Part shown: positions 46,801 to 57,000 of the stretch, in pieces | Layout: every line of letters starts with the position of its first letter | How positions within the stretch are numbered: position 1 is the first letter of the stretch | Source of the DNA: Cloeon dipterum | Lineage: Eukaryota > Arthropoda > Insecta > Ephemeroptera > Baetidae | Direction: 5' to 3' | NCBI RefSeq assembly: GCF_949628265.1 | Contig: NC_088789.1 | Location: 3,162,001-3,226,000 of the forward strand | Length of the DNA stretch: 64,000 nucleotides | Program-made: the position numbers and the translations under genes | The notes under the pieces: model-generated | The model's input: the letters and a program-made list of their open reading frames with translations, nothing else | What the model was told of the DNA's origin: nothing | Database searches by the model: none

Positions 46801-49800
46801 ACACTTTCATTGCGAGCAGCGCTTTGGGCAATGCAAACTAACGATACGCTACTAAATAAGGCAGTTGATTTCAATTTTCAAGGGGACCGTGTGTGCGCGG
46901 CGGACGAGCGTAAAAAATCGCGTTCATAGTCCCTGAAAGCAATGGCAATGGCGAGTGTTGTGAGCGCATATCACAATGTGACATGGTGAATTCGATTACA
47001 GCGCATGCAGTGTGTATAATTTCAGCGTGCATGCACGAGAGTGACTTGCGGTTTCGTAAAGCCTCCGCGAAATCCCCAGCCTTGGTCAACCGCAAAGTAA
47101 GGATGGAAATCTAGATTCATTCTCGATTCAGCGCGGCCGCGACTGAGATGGAAATAGTAGAGGAGATTATAACTCTGACCTTTGCACAAGCCAGCCAGAG
47201 GTGACAGTCATTAAGTGACCAAGTCGTTTGGTTTTTTGTTGTAATTGCTGGGTGGAGAAAAAGCGGCGTGGTGAAGGTAAATTATATGCACCACAATAGA
47301 ATGACGCCGATTTCAGGGCTTTAGGTCAATTTTATTCTCTTTCTCGGAGAGAACTGTTGCAAGAGAATTGTGTTTTTAGATTTGTCGACCGTGATGAAAA
47401 TTGCTTTACAGGTAAAAAGCCTGTTACTCGATCCCTGGCATGTTCTGAGGAAGAGGGATTAAGATTGAAACATGACACTGAATAATTCTTGATTTTTATT
47501 TTGGTTTCTATAAATTTTTTTAATTCGCATTTCTTCTTGAGCTAAACAAATATATATTTTATTTTTTTACCAGTAAACTCTTAATGATCAAATTAAGACT
47601 AATTTATTTTTTAATACACCAGTTGTTAGTGTTTGAAGCCGCCAACAGATGGCACCACCGTATACTTTAGTAATAAATTTAATTTTAAGGAATTTAAAAT
47701 TCGATTTCTGACTCAATCCTGCCACTGTGCATTCTACACTTAATATGCTTTCTTTTGACGTGCTAAAAACCAAAATCAGTCCAGCCATTCGCTGTAGAAA
47801 CGTTGGAAAAGATTTCATATTTCAAAAAATAGTTTTTCATGATTCTACTGCGATTGGCTTAACCAATTTTGGATTTCAGCACGTCAAAAGAAAGCAAATT
47901 AAGTTAAGAATGCTCAGTGATAGGATTGAGCCTAAAATCACAGTGCAAGTGCTTTAAAATTGAACTTATTACTAAAGTATACCGTGGCGTCATCTGTTAG
48001 CGTCTTTTAACACTAAGGGCTTACGCAATTGGTCTATTAAAACACATTGTTTCAGTGATGATCGACCCTCGCTGATAAAACAATCCATATATTTTGGAAG
48101 AACCTTAATGAGGAAGAGGATTTCATAGCCTATAGATCTATCCTCAAAGAGAAAAATGTGCAATTTACTCAATTTGATTGTGACATAAAAATTGCGAGCA
48201 GCTGTCAGTGTCACAAAAGACATGAGAAAATTCATTTTAAATTTATTTAACAAAGCAAACTATGGCTGTTATTAATTCAATTACGTGTAGTTTATGTATA
48301 AATCGTCCCTTTAGATTTACCGCCTAATTATCAATTTTGCACGGCGAAGAATCGAAGATTGATATCTGGCTAAACGGCACTTTTGATACACAATGCGCCG
48401 AGAGAAAGCACGACGTGTGTGTGTGTGTGTGTGTGGCTAGCCAGCCGATTAGTCGGCACGTCGCTCTTGGAATCAACAAAAGCGCCTCTCTTGCGGATGA
48501 TTCCGTGCCGCCGGGCCGCGAGAGGATAATGGAATTACGGCCTGATGCAACTCTAATGGGATTATTCGATGTTCACACCCAAACATCACGGCCGTGTACT
48601 TTTTCATTAGGGCCTAGATGGGTGATGCCGGGATTGCGCGCAGCCGAGCATACAAAAATATAAATTGCATCGGACACATCTCCAAACATGGGACCTTTCA
48701 CATTCACTCCCGAAGCGTTTTATTTCTGTTTTACCTGCTCATTAAAACCTCCATTGTGTCGGAAATCCACGAAATAATGCGCGTGTGCGATACAAACAAA
48801 CAACAAAAGACACAAAAGGCTTAATCTAGCAACGGCGAAATAAAAAAATAAAAATGACGCCGAGAGGGACATTCTGAGAATCGCTAAGCAAATTTTACAG
48901 CGTAATCTAGGCTTCTCCTTTTATTTTATTTTTGTTCCGCCGGTGGCCACAAAATATCACAGGAAGAAGGCAATAAAATGCCGTAATATAAAGTAAATAT
49001 GTCCCAATTAAAGTTATCCAATGAAGGCGGGGGTGGACGAAATACGCGAAGATGAGCTGGTGTTGCCAAAAATATAATGTCGTCGTTTCTATGCACCCGA
49101 CGAACTGATTTCAAGCGGAAACTCCATCTGCGCCTGATGGTAATGCGTTTATTATTATTTATCGAGTTGGCGTGGCCCGTCACAGGCAACTAATAAATCG
49201 AAATGCAACGCCACTGCTTAGCAAACTGTTTACGGCACAACTGCTTAGCACCGATTGGTAAAAATACAGCAATTACGTCATGCCTAAAAATAATTATCAT
49301 TCAATGTTCGATTTGGCTGACAAAAAATTACTGCAACTATTATTGAACGCGTGGTTTAAGAAAAGTTAAACTGAAGTAAAAGATCCGCATAATATGTTAC
49401 TAAAAAGTTTGTTAAATATTATTAATGGGAACACGATTATATAAAAAAAAATGTAATGATGAAAGTGAAAAAATAAAACTTTGCTAGTTAAAAAGCATTT
49501 GAATTTTTATATACACAAATTTGATAAATTATTACAACAAAGCTTTTTATTCTGTGTAATCTACTGATTCAATCAACTCAGATTTTAAATTGCTCAAAAT
49601 AAAGTGCATCCGTTTATTTTAATCCCCTGTAATTGAGCCATTAATGATTAATCAACATAGCATAGTGCTTACTCAAACAAACGAATTTACGTTTAGCAAC
49701 ACATCCCTCTTGTTCCCCCAATGGAAGACTCGGCTTGTGCGGCGGCAGGAGGGATTACCATAAGAATTTGGTGGGCTAGAGTGTTGTTTTGGCATAGTCG

Positions 49801-52486
49801 ACGCGCATACTGATGCCAAGCGTGACCCCAGTACATACACACATACGTCCACCTAATAAACATAATATTCAAATTCATCGTCGATGGGGATGGGCGTTTC
49901 GCTGCCTTCCGACCCGGTAGCGGCGGCTCGAAATAAAACGGCCCGAGCTCCAGCGGCGCAATTAATCGTCGGCCGCCATAAACGATTGATTGCACCTCTG
50001 TATGCAAATATTAATTATGCAAATTGCGCTCGTGCGCTTGCTGCACACTGCAGGATACTCATTGTTTCAAACCGATTTTGTATGCAGTATTGGAAATTGG
50101 TGGAATCGATTACGAACCGTTGTTGTTGTTGGGTAAAAAGCCTGCTTGTTCGCACCGACAACGGTTATTTGTTGCACAGCCGATAGCGAGAACGAGACTG
50201 TGGTGAAACCAATTTAATTATGGAATTATAAAATATTGCTGATTTAAAGAGGATTATTACTGCCAAATCCTGAAAAATGCTTGTTGCCAAAACATTAACT
50301 CATCCATCAGGATTCAGTTGGAGCCAAAATTGACCTAATTAAATATTTGAGAAAAGTGGCTGCAAAGTTAGCATGCTTTTCAAATGGCGAGGACTGTCTC
50401 CTTACTTGAAATCTGATTTTACTTAACAGGAGTTTCCCTAAAAGGTTTCATGCGCTGTTGGACAGATCTCGACGAGAGGAAACGAAATCTGCCAAGAAAA
50501 TGTGGTCAAGCGCATTAAATTTTGGAGACAATTTGAAAAATTTGAAATTTTACTTTTGCAAGGTCCTTTTTTAATTATTGCGAATTGTAGAACAAATCAT
50601 TTATTGATCAACTGCTTATTGCGTCCAGCAATTCAAATAAATTTCAAAGAACGCAGCAACTTTTCTACCACAAGGTGACACTACGTAGTAAAATTTTTAT
50701 GGACAAGAAGTTACACATATGACAGAAAAATAGGGGCAATAAATATAAGACTATTTAGTTAAGCAACATAAATAAAAGAATTTTCTGGCTTATCGTCGTT
50801 GCGATATATAGAGAAAGCCATTATATTTGTTCATTGAAATAATAATCGAACTTTTTCACTCATTTTAAAATAATCATTAATTAACAAACCATTGTGGCAT
50901 TCTATACACAATGAGTACAAATACAAATCATTATTTCGTTGTGAGAGTCACGATTTTAGGGAACAAAAGATCCGTCGATCCTTCGTGGATGTGTTCGTAA
51001 TTAATTTTGAGTCAGGGAGCGAAAAATAGCGTGAAAATATGCTTGGGATGACGCCACGAGCCTGCTTAGTAAACTTCCACGCCACGATCTCCAGCGATTC
51101 GTGAGAACATAAACAAACACACATGGTTCTCGCCATCTCGCCTGGCCGACAGAAGGTGGATTTGATGCATTTTCTCGCAGTTTGGTGTCGACGCAAGAGA
51201 AGTCAAATAAATTTATCTGGGCCGAGTTCGTGCTGCAGCTTTTATTTCACGCTGTCGGCGCTTTAATCCCAAGCACACACTGTACAGTTTCTTCTCGCGG
51301 ATCGGACGAGAGGTGAAACTCAAATGTTGAGCATTTGTACAGTTTCTAAAGTTCGATTGTTGAAGAGATCATGTGCGTGTGCGGTGTACACTCGAGCCCT
51401 GCCTTTTACGGCGTGCCATTAAATCAGCTGAAATTAGTTAATGGCTCATGGTTATTTAATTATTTATTTATTCGTCTCTTCCATTCTCGATTTCTGCTAA
51501 CCTTTACTCTCGTACAAAGTTGGACAAGATAGCAAAGAGGTCTGACTATATAACTTACTTTAAATTCTCGTCCAAACCATAGTTTAATTGCTACTATCCT
51601 TGAGACCCCTATGCATTACAATTGATTGATTTCCTTTTGTTTCGCTGCTGTTGGTAATCAAATGTTACAGAAGTTCATTCAACAAATAATCGTCCCCAGC
51701 GCAGTGATGCAATAACGGAGCTGTGCACAAAGCTGTCTGGAAAAATTATTTCTATCGCTCCGGCAGCTCCATTTATTGCCGCGCTGCAGCTTATACTGTT
51801 TCAATCCGCCTACTTTTCCACTTTCCGCGTCAGTAAATCCAGAATCAGATTATTTTTACATGTCACACTCAACCAACTGGTGCACTCAGCGACGTAACGA
51901 GCTGCACAGGAAAAGCGACACGAGATCGTACGCTAATTAAAGTGTAAAAAAACAACAAACGAGCGTACATTTAAATTTAAAGCGGCCGGGCAGGGAAACT
52001 CTTGCGTTTGGATTGGGATGCGCGTCTGCGAGACGGATAATTTTAAAATAAAGTCGACGAGTGCATCTGAGAGGACCGAAAATAGCTGCGTGACAGGTGT
52101 TTGGCACCTCCACGTGTAATGCAGGGGTGAATCACCGAGTTTCTGGAGCTTATAACAGGTAACAACAAATCAGCGTCAGAAATTTAAGCTTTAATGAGGA
52201 ATCGGTGTTCTCTCATATTATCTAACTCGATTATATCGTTATTTCAAATTTTACACAGTGTGTTTGCTGCTGAAGATTTTTTATTTTCATTCGAGCCTAC
52301 CTGGACTAAGCTGACGAGCAGCATGAAGTAGGGCGCGAGGAGGACTACCCTGAGCCAGAGACGGCGCAGCTTGGTGCCCACTTCCTGGCGGATGGGTTTT
52401 TTCCTGAGAGGCGGTAGCCAGCAGTGCGGAGGCAAAATCTCCGCCTCCTGCGCTCCTCGCGCGATTAGCCGACACGACGCCGCCAT
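43552..52486 (-). CDS. Rhomboid-family intramembrane serine protease, 4 coding exons, 291 residues
   Basis: On the minus strand the exons are 52301-52495 (coding from the ATG at 52486), 45789-46029, 45452-45552 and 43552-43899. All junctions are in phase. Rhomboids cut membrane-anchored substrates, classically EGF-receptor ligands, within the membrane. TM1 (APYFMLLVSLVQ) follows a basic cytosolic N-terminus. A WR motif (EVWRFLSYMLLH) precedes HQGAAHAALN, the H-x4-H-x3-N motif whose Asn supports the oxyanion hole. The catalytic Ser is in LVGASAGVYALL and the catalytic His in GWAAHTGGAVVG. All key residues are present, so an active enzyme is expected. The C-terminus is short, Ala-rich and hydrophobic (a possible seventh helix). 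The closest subgroup is the RHBDL / Drosophila Rho secretase type; the exact orthologue is uncertain. No EF-hand is visible. Confidence 0.85.
43900..45451 (-). other. Rhomboid third coding intron
   Basis: 1.55 kb, GTGAGT...TTTCCAG on the minus strand, phase 0. AT-rich with no other recognisable feature. Confidence 0.6.
45452..45552 (-). CDS. Rhomboid third coding exon: catalytic serine
   Basis: The minus-strand acceptor TTTGGCAG and donor CTC|GTGAGT bound a 101-nt exon, phase 1 to phase 0. It encodes GSLSTSVLAPD and the active-site helix LVGASAGVYALL. Confidence 0.88.
45789..46029 (-). CDS. Rhomboid second coding exon: WR and HxxxxHxxxN motifs
   Basis: The minus-strand acceptor TGATTTCAG ends at 46030. 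The donor GCTG|GTCAGT gives phase 1. It encodes the first luminal loop, the RFLSYMLLH region and the H-x4-H-x3-N helix, then VYFGGGLAG. Confidence 0.88.
47629..48013. mobile_element. Foldback MITE, mariner-type, 385 bp, with TA duplication
   Basis: The left half (from GTGTTTGAAGCCGCCAACAG) matches the reverse complement of the right half (to CTGTTAGCGTCTTTTAACAC) almost to the centre near 47821, at roughly 80% by eye. The best-conserved blocks are GTATACTTTAGTAATAA and TGCTTTCTTTTGACGTGCT. TA flanks both ends (47627-47628 and 48014-48015), the hallmark of Tc1/mariner insertion. It is too short to encode a transposase, so it is a non-autonomous element. The transcript would fold into a long hairpin. 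Confidence 0.85.
48415..48435. repeat. (GT)n microsatellite
   Basis: About ten GT units inside the first coding intron of the rhomboid gene. Confidence 0.88.
50240..50625 (+). repeat. Dispersed repeat, copy B
   Basis: Matches the reverse complement of 4760-5158. The match begins at TTTAAAGAGGATT and runs through GTGGCTGCAAAGTT and AAATCTGCCAAGAAAATG to ATTGATCAACTGCTTATTG, with weaker similarity beyond. Both copies carry indels, so neither keeps a coding frame. Confidence 0.75.
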
Positions 52487-52495
52487 CCACTCTGA
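52301..52495 (-). CDS. Rhomboid first coding exon: N-terminus and first membrane helix
   Basis: The minus-strand acceptor TGTTCGCAG ends at 52496 and the donor CCAG|GTAGGC follows 52301. The first in-frame ATG is at 52486, three codons into the exon. Upstream non-coding exon candidates have stops in the phase that would join, which supports this ATG. It encodes a basic cytosolic tail (RKKPIRQEVGTKLRRLWLR), then TM1. Confidence 0.78.
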
Positions 52496-53780
52496 CTGCG
52501 AACACAAGAACAATTAAGTCGTTAGCCGTGGCCCAGCTATATCGAGTCTTATCAGCTTCATTCAAGAAATTGGTTTTAGGCTCCCAAATAAATAAATAAT
52601 CCAATTGTTACTCGTCTGACGGTATCTCTTTGTAAATGTTGATGGTGCTCTTTTGATACGACCCTTGTTATTTCTTTTAAAATTTTTTACTGCGAGGTCA
52701 ACGACATTTAGTTTCTGACGAATGCACTTCAATTTCAGTCGACGTAATGTCCAAAGTGCAACCAACATAAAGCGATGCAAATCTTTTGATACTCTCGCCC
52801 TTTCATGGCCTCCTATCGCCATTTGAATCTGTTAATTTAATTTCACTTCAGTTACGCAAAACTAAATAAAATTGCGGTTCGAATGACGCAAATTACTGAG
52901 TATATATAAAAATTTTCTGAGCGTTTCTGAGCGTTAATTAAAATTGAATTTATCCACCGCAACTGGATTAAAAATAAACTGAGAGAATGGAAAAACCACA
53001 TAATATGTAGTTCATTCTTTCTTTCAGTTAATTTTATAAAATATGACTCTCGGATTGATGTTTATGTAATTATTGAAGTCAAAGATTTATTTAAATCTTG
53101 TGATAATGAAGCTGGAAATGTTTGCGATGCTCGTGATGCTGAAAAAGTGTTAATTGATGTTTCTTTGGTATAAGTACACACTATACTATAATAATAAATT
53201 GGAAAACATATATCTCAAGCTCTTGTACTGTACACTCATTGTGAGACACTGTTTCGGCTTCTCAGCGATATTTCATCTGCAAATAAAATTCAAATGCAGT
53301 GTTGTCCCTGCGACACAACTCTCTTAAGTTACAATATTTCATTTCAAGCTATTTCAATGAGGATAGACTCGATTCGCTTTAATGAAGGCTTCGCAAAGTG
53401 CCCACAATCTGAGAATAAATTTAAAACGAGCAAAAATTTTAAAAGTGCACTAGCCGAAAATTGAATCAAAAGGAAAGAAAGCAACTTGGTAAATCTGGAG
53501 AAAAATACACAATTATATAGCATGTAAAATAAATTAGTTTTGACTTTAAAATAATTAATTCGATCGCAAGGAGAGTGTTTGAGTGGTTTGTACACGTTTT
53601 CCCCATTCTCATCAACCTAATCCTCGAGGGATCGGTTTAAAAAAAGACCACGACCAAGGGGAAAACGCTCCGAGCCATGCCATCAATTCCTTGTCGCGCG
53701 ACAATTTTCTCGGGTGGAAAGACGGCAATTAAAAAATCGTTATCGGAGAAAAAAAATTGTTTCTTGCTGCGTATACTCAC

Positions 53781-54050
53781 GATCACAGCCGGGCCGGAGG
53801 CTGCCAAATGTCAACGAAGCCTTTTGCGCACCTGGCCCATAAATCGGCACTCGAGGCCCTCGAGACCGCGCCGCGCGTATTGTGTCTCCGTCCGGCCGGC
53901 CGAGTGGCTGCACAGCGAATGCGACCGCGAGTGTGCTGCTGCGAGAGAGTGAGTGGTTGCTCGCTCGCTGCTGCTGCTGCTGCACCACGCGCTCTCGTCA
54001 ATCGGCAGTTGTTGCCTTCGGAGTATACACTACACACACATGCACACGTA
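53781..54050 (-). promoter_or_regulatory. Candidate 5' untranslated exon of the rhomboid gene
   Basis: A GC-rich stretch on the minus strand ends in a strong donor (GTGATC|GTGAGTATAC, after 53781), 1.3 kb before the first coding acceptor. The phase-0 frame has a stop just before the donor, so it would be non-coding. The right edge is a guess. It includes a (GCT)n run at about 53966-53984. Confidence 0.4.
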
Positions 54051-57000
54051 TAGAGAGAGAGAAGAGCGCGGTACACGCGGTCGCCCCACCGCACTGCGTG
54101 TTGCGCACCTTAATGCATCACGTGTCGACTCGATTCCAGGGTATTAGCCATGCATAATCCCGTGAATGCCCGCCGGTTCAAAAGTGCGTGTTATACAAAA
54201 TAACACTATAGTCCATGCTTGTAATTTTCAACGGTTGGGCTTAGCGACTCTCGTGTGTGTGTACGGTGAAATGGAAATTACTGCGCTCTTTAAAAAAAAT
54301 GCAGGACCTGACACATGACCGCTATTCTTTACTGCTGCTATTGTTGCTAAACGAGCGACAACCCAAAAAGGATATCTGTAATAAACCCACTTTACGATTC
54401 TAATTTATTTAACGTTTTTTCTTTCTTTCTTGAACCTCTTCTCGGCACATTCCGTCCGTGGGCTATGAGCTCACCGGGTTCCAATAACATCGTCCAGCGA
54501 ATAACATGGGGCTGGAGTGGCCGCAGAGGAGCTTGGGCCCCTTCTTGTGCCTTCTAAACGTCCATTGTAGAACTTAAAATATGGAGAATATAATTTATGC
54601 GTCATGGTTATTATTTTTATTTGCAGTTTATTTTAAATTAAGTATAAACCACAGATTTGAACGTGTGTGCTGTGGAAATGTTCATCCTTTCAGAGAAAGT
54701 TGCGATAAAGAGTTATTTAAAGTTTTGAACAACTGTATTTTTGCCACTTTAATCTTTTCCATAGTTTTTAAGAGCAAATATATTGTGAAAAAAGTGTTTA
54801 TAAAACAGTCAAATCTTATCCTCTAAGCCGAATTTAAATGTGTATATTTTATATCCTTTATATTTTAGAATAACTTTTGCTATACTTCCCTCAATTTAAA
54901 TATTCTTCATTGGTTTATTAGCTTTAGCGATGGTCCTGTTGGAAGATTTTAAGATTTTATTTTACCTATACGATCAAATTGATGAAAATTCAAGACACAA
55001 ACATAAGTATTTGTTATGCGCAACTCTGATCACCGCCCACGAACGGATGCCAAATATTTTTGCGGGCCGCATAATATATTTCGGCTGTTACATGACAGTT
55101 TGGTTTTGCATGAATAATGTTTGCAAGAATATTTTAAAATTCTTCAGTGTGAAAAATAGTTGAATATTTATTCACATGGAAAATCGAAGCTCTTTTGAGG
55201 GTCCGATTTCACAAAACTCATTGTCAGGTAACATGAGATCATGTTTTGTGCAGAGTAATCATTTTACATTGAAGAGACATTATTATTAATCATAATAAAA
55301 CGATAAAACACGTTGTTTACAGAGGAGAAAAATATGGTCTGCGCCGGAAACAAGTTTCACTCACGCTTTATTACAAATGTAATTGCATAATGTTGTTCCT
55401 GGAAGGCACCGTTATCAATTATGCAGTTCAGGCCTCCCCTTTTTCAAAAAGGGCATCGGCGAAATGTAACATCGTAGTGATGAGAGTCGTGCACAGCTGT
55501 GACGTGCTCGCAACATGAAACGAAGCCGCCAGGCCACCGAGCGAATAAGTATGTATTATTCTAATATCATATGTGGTGCAACACAAGCGTTCCCAATCCA
55601 CCATTTAGGCCGTGGTTAATTTTTACATAATATTCAGATTATCCTGCGATTGTTCCAGCAGCTGCTAAGTCGATTGTCGCTGACATCGTCGGCCGCGCGT
55701 GTGCATGCGGTTTTGCAAGGAAATTAGTGCTAATGGAATTTGTTACCTTTGAGCAATCGGGCCGAGTGAAAGAGAAATTATTAAATATGCAGAATTGTTA
55801 TGCTCGCAGTGTGGCAGCGGTGGCGGTTTCAAAGAAAAGCGATACGTGAGAGCGCGAACGCCGAATTTTGGCGCGTCGTAAATTCATCTATCGAACAAGC
55901 GCCTGTGGCACTAAACTTGCTGGCTGGCGGCGTCACGTGAGTGTCACTTGGAATATATATTCGAATTGAAGAATGCCTGCGATGACTTATTGTTATTTGA
56001 TCCGATGAACTGTGCTGACTGGAAAACACGCGTGCGGTTGAGGAAAGAAGAGCTTAGCACCCATGTTTATGCCCGCATTTATTTTTTACCGGCACGATTG
56101 CTTCGCGCTCGACGGGAGATGAAATCTAGCTCGCGAAATATGATATAGCTCAATAAGATTTTGCATATTTGCTCAGTGAAGAGTATAAATTAGCTCTATT
56201 TTCTTTTACGTGGGTAATTTTTTAGTCAATTTTTATGATGTTCGGTGTCGAGGGCTTTCGATTACACGGCGGCGCCCTTTTTATGACAGATGACGCCCTT
56301 ATGATAAAAAAAACACCCGCAGCCATCCAATAAAATGACCCGTGGCGGACACGGAAATGGCTCGTGCATGGTTAAAAAAAACTTATGCTTGTGGCAGATG
56401 TCAAAGTGATAAAAATCTTTCATGGACGGACCTTTCGAGGACGGAAATATCGGCAATGCTTTTTGCAAACTTAAGCTCATTTAAATTCAGATATGCAACG
56501 CAAGCTTATTGTTGGTAAAGTTTTTAGAGTTGGTTGCGGCATTATGGACCATTTTTTCATTTTCCCTTATTTAAAAACCACAAAGAAGAGAACGGTTAAG
56601 AAATTTTAATCTGTAAATTTTTATTATTCATTCCAAAGCCAATTAATTATTAATCAAAAACCAAACAATTAGTGATTTTTTATTTATTCGCTGGATGTAG
56701 CGATGCATGAAGGTTAAGTTGGCCCACTTTACCGCATTATATATTCAATTTTTCGATCTAATTTACTTTGGATATCTAAGAAAATGTATTTAATTTTCTT
56801 TAAATTTTAAGTATTTCAATATTAATTAATTAATATTAACAAACGACGCATTTACAAGATTTGAGTTAACAAATCTAATGAGCCAAAAATGTATGCTAAT
56901 TTTTATTTTGCCAATTTGTAATGTTTGTGAAGCAAATTCTGTCAGGCTCTCTCTCCAAATTATAATATATTTTAAAATCTTGGTATTATGTACGGCTGAG

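Larger units (their letters stand above)
46030..52300 (-). other. 6.3-kb first coding intron of the rhomboid gene
   Basis: It contains the foldback MITE (47629-48013), a (GT)n tract (48415-48435) and copy B of the dispersed repeat (50240-50625). No other exon was found in either strand. Confidence 0.6.

Noticed and set aside
52870..52895. GGTTCGAATG, similar to a tRNA B box
   Set aside because: No A box or cloverleaf could be drawn in the 75 bases upstream.
54581..55163. Two AT-rich plus-strand frames (54581-54826, 54930-55163)
   Set aside because: Their composition (Phe, Ile, Lys, Asn-rich) is what random AT-rich DNA gives, with no splice context.
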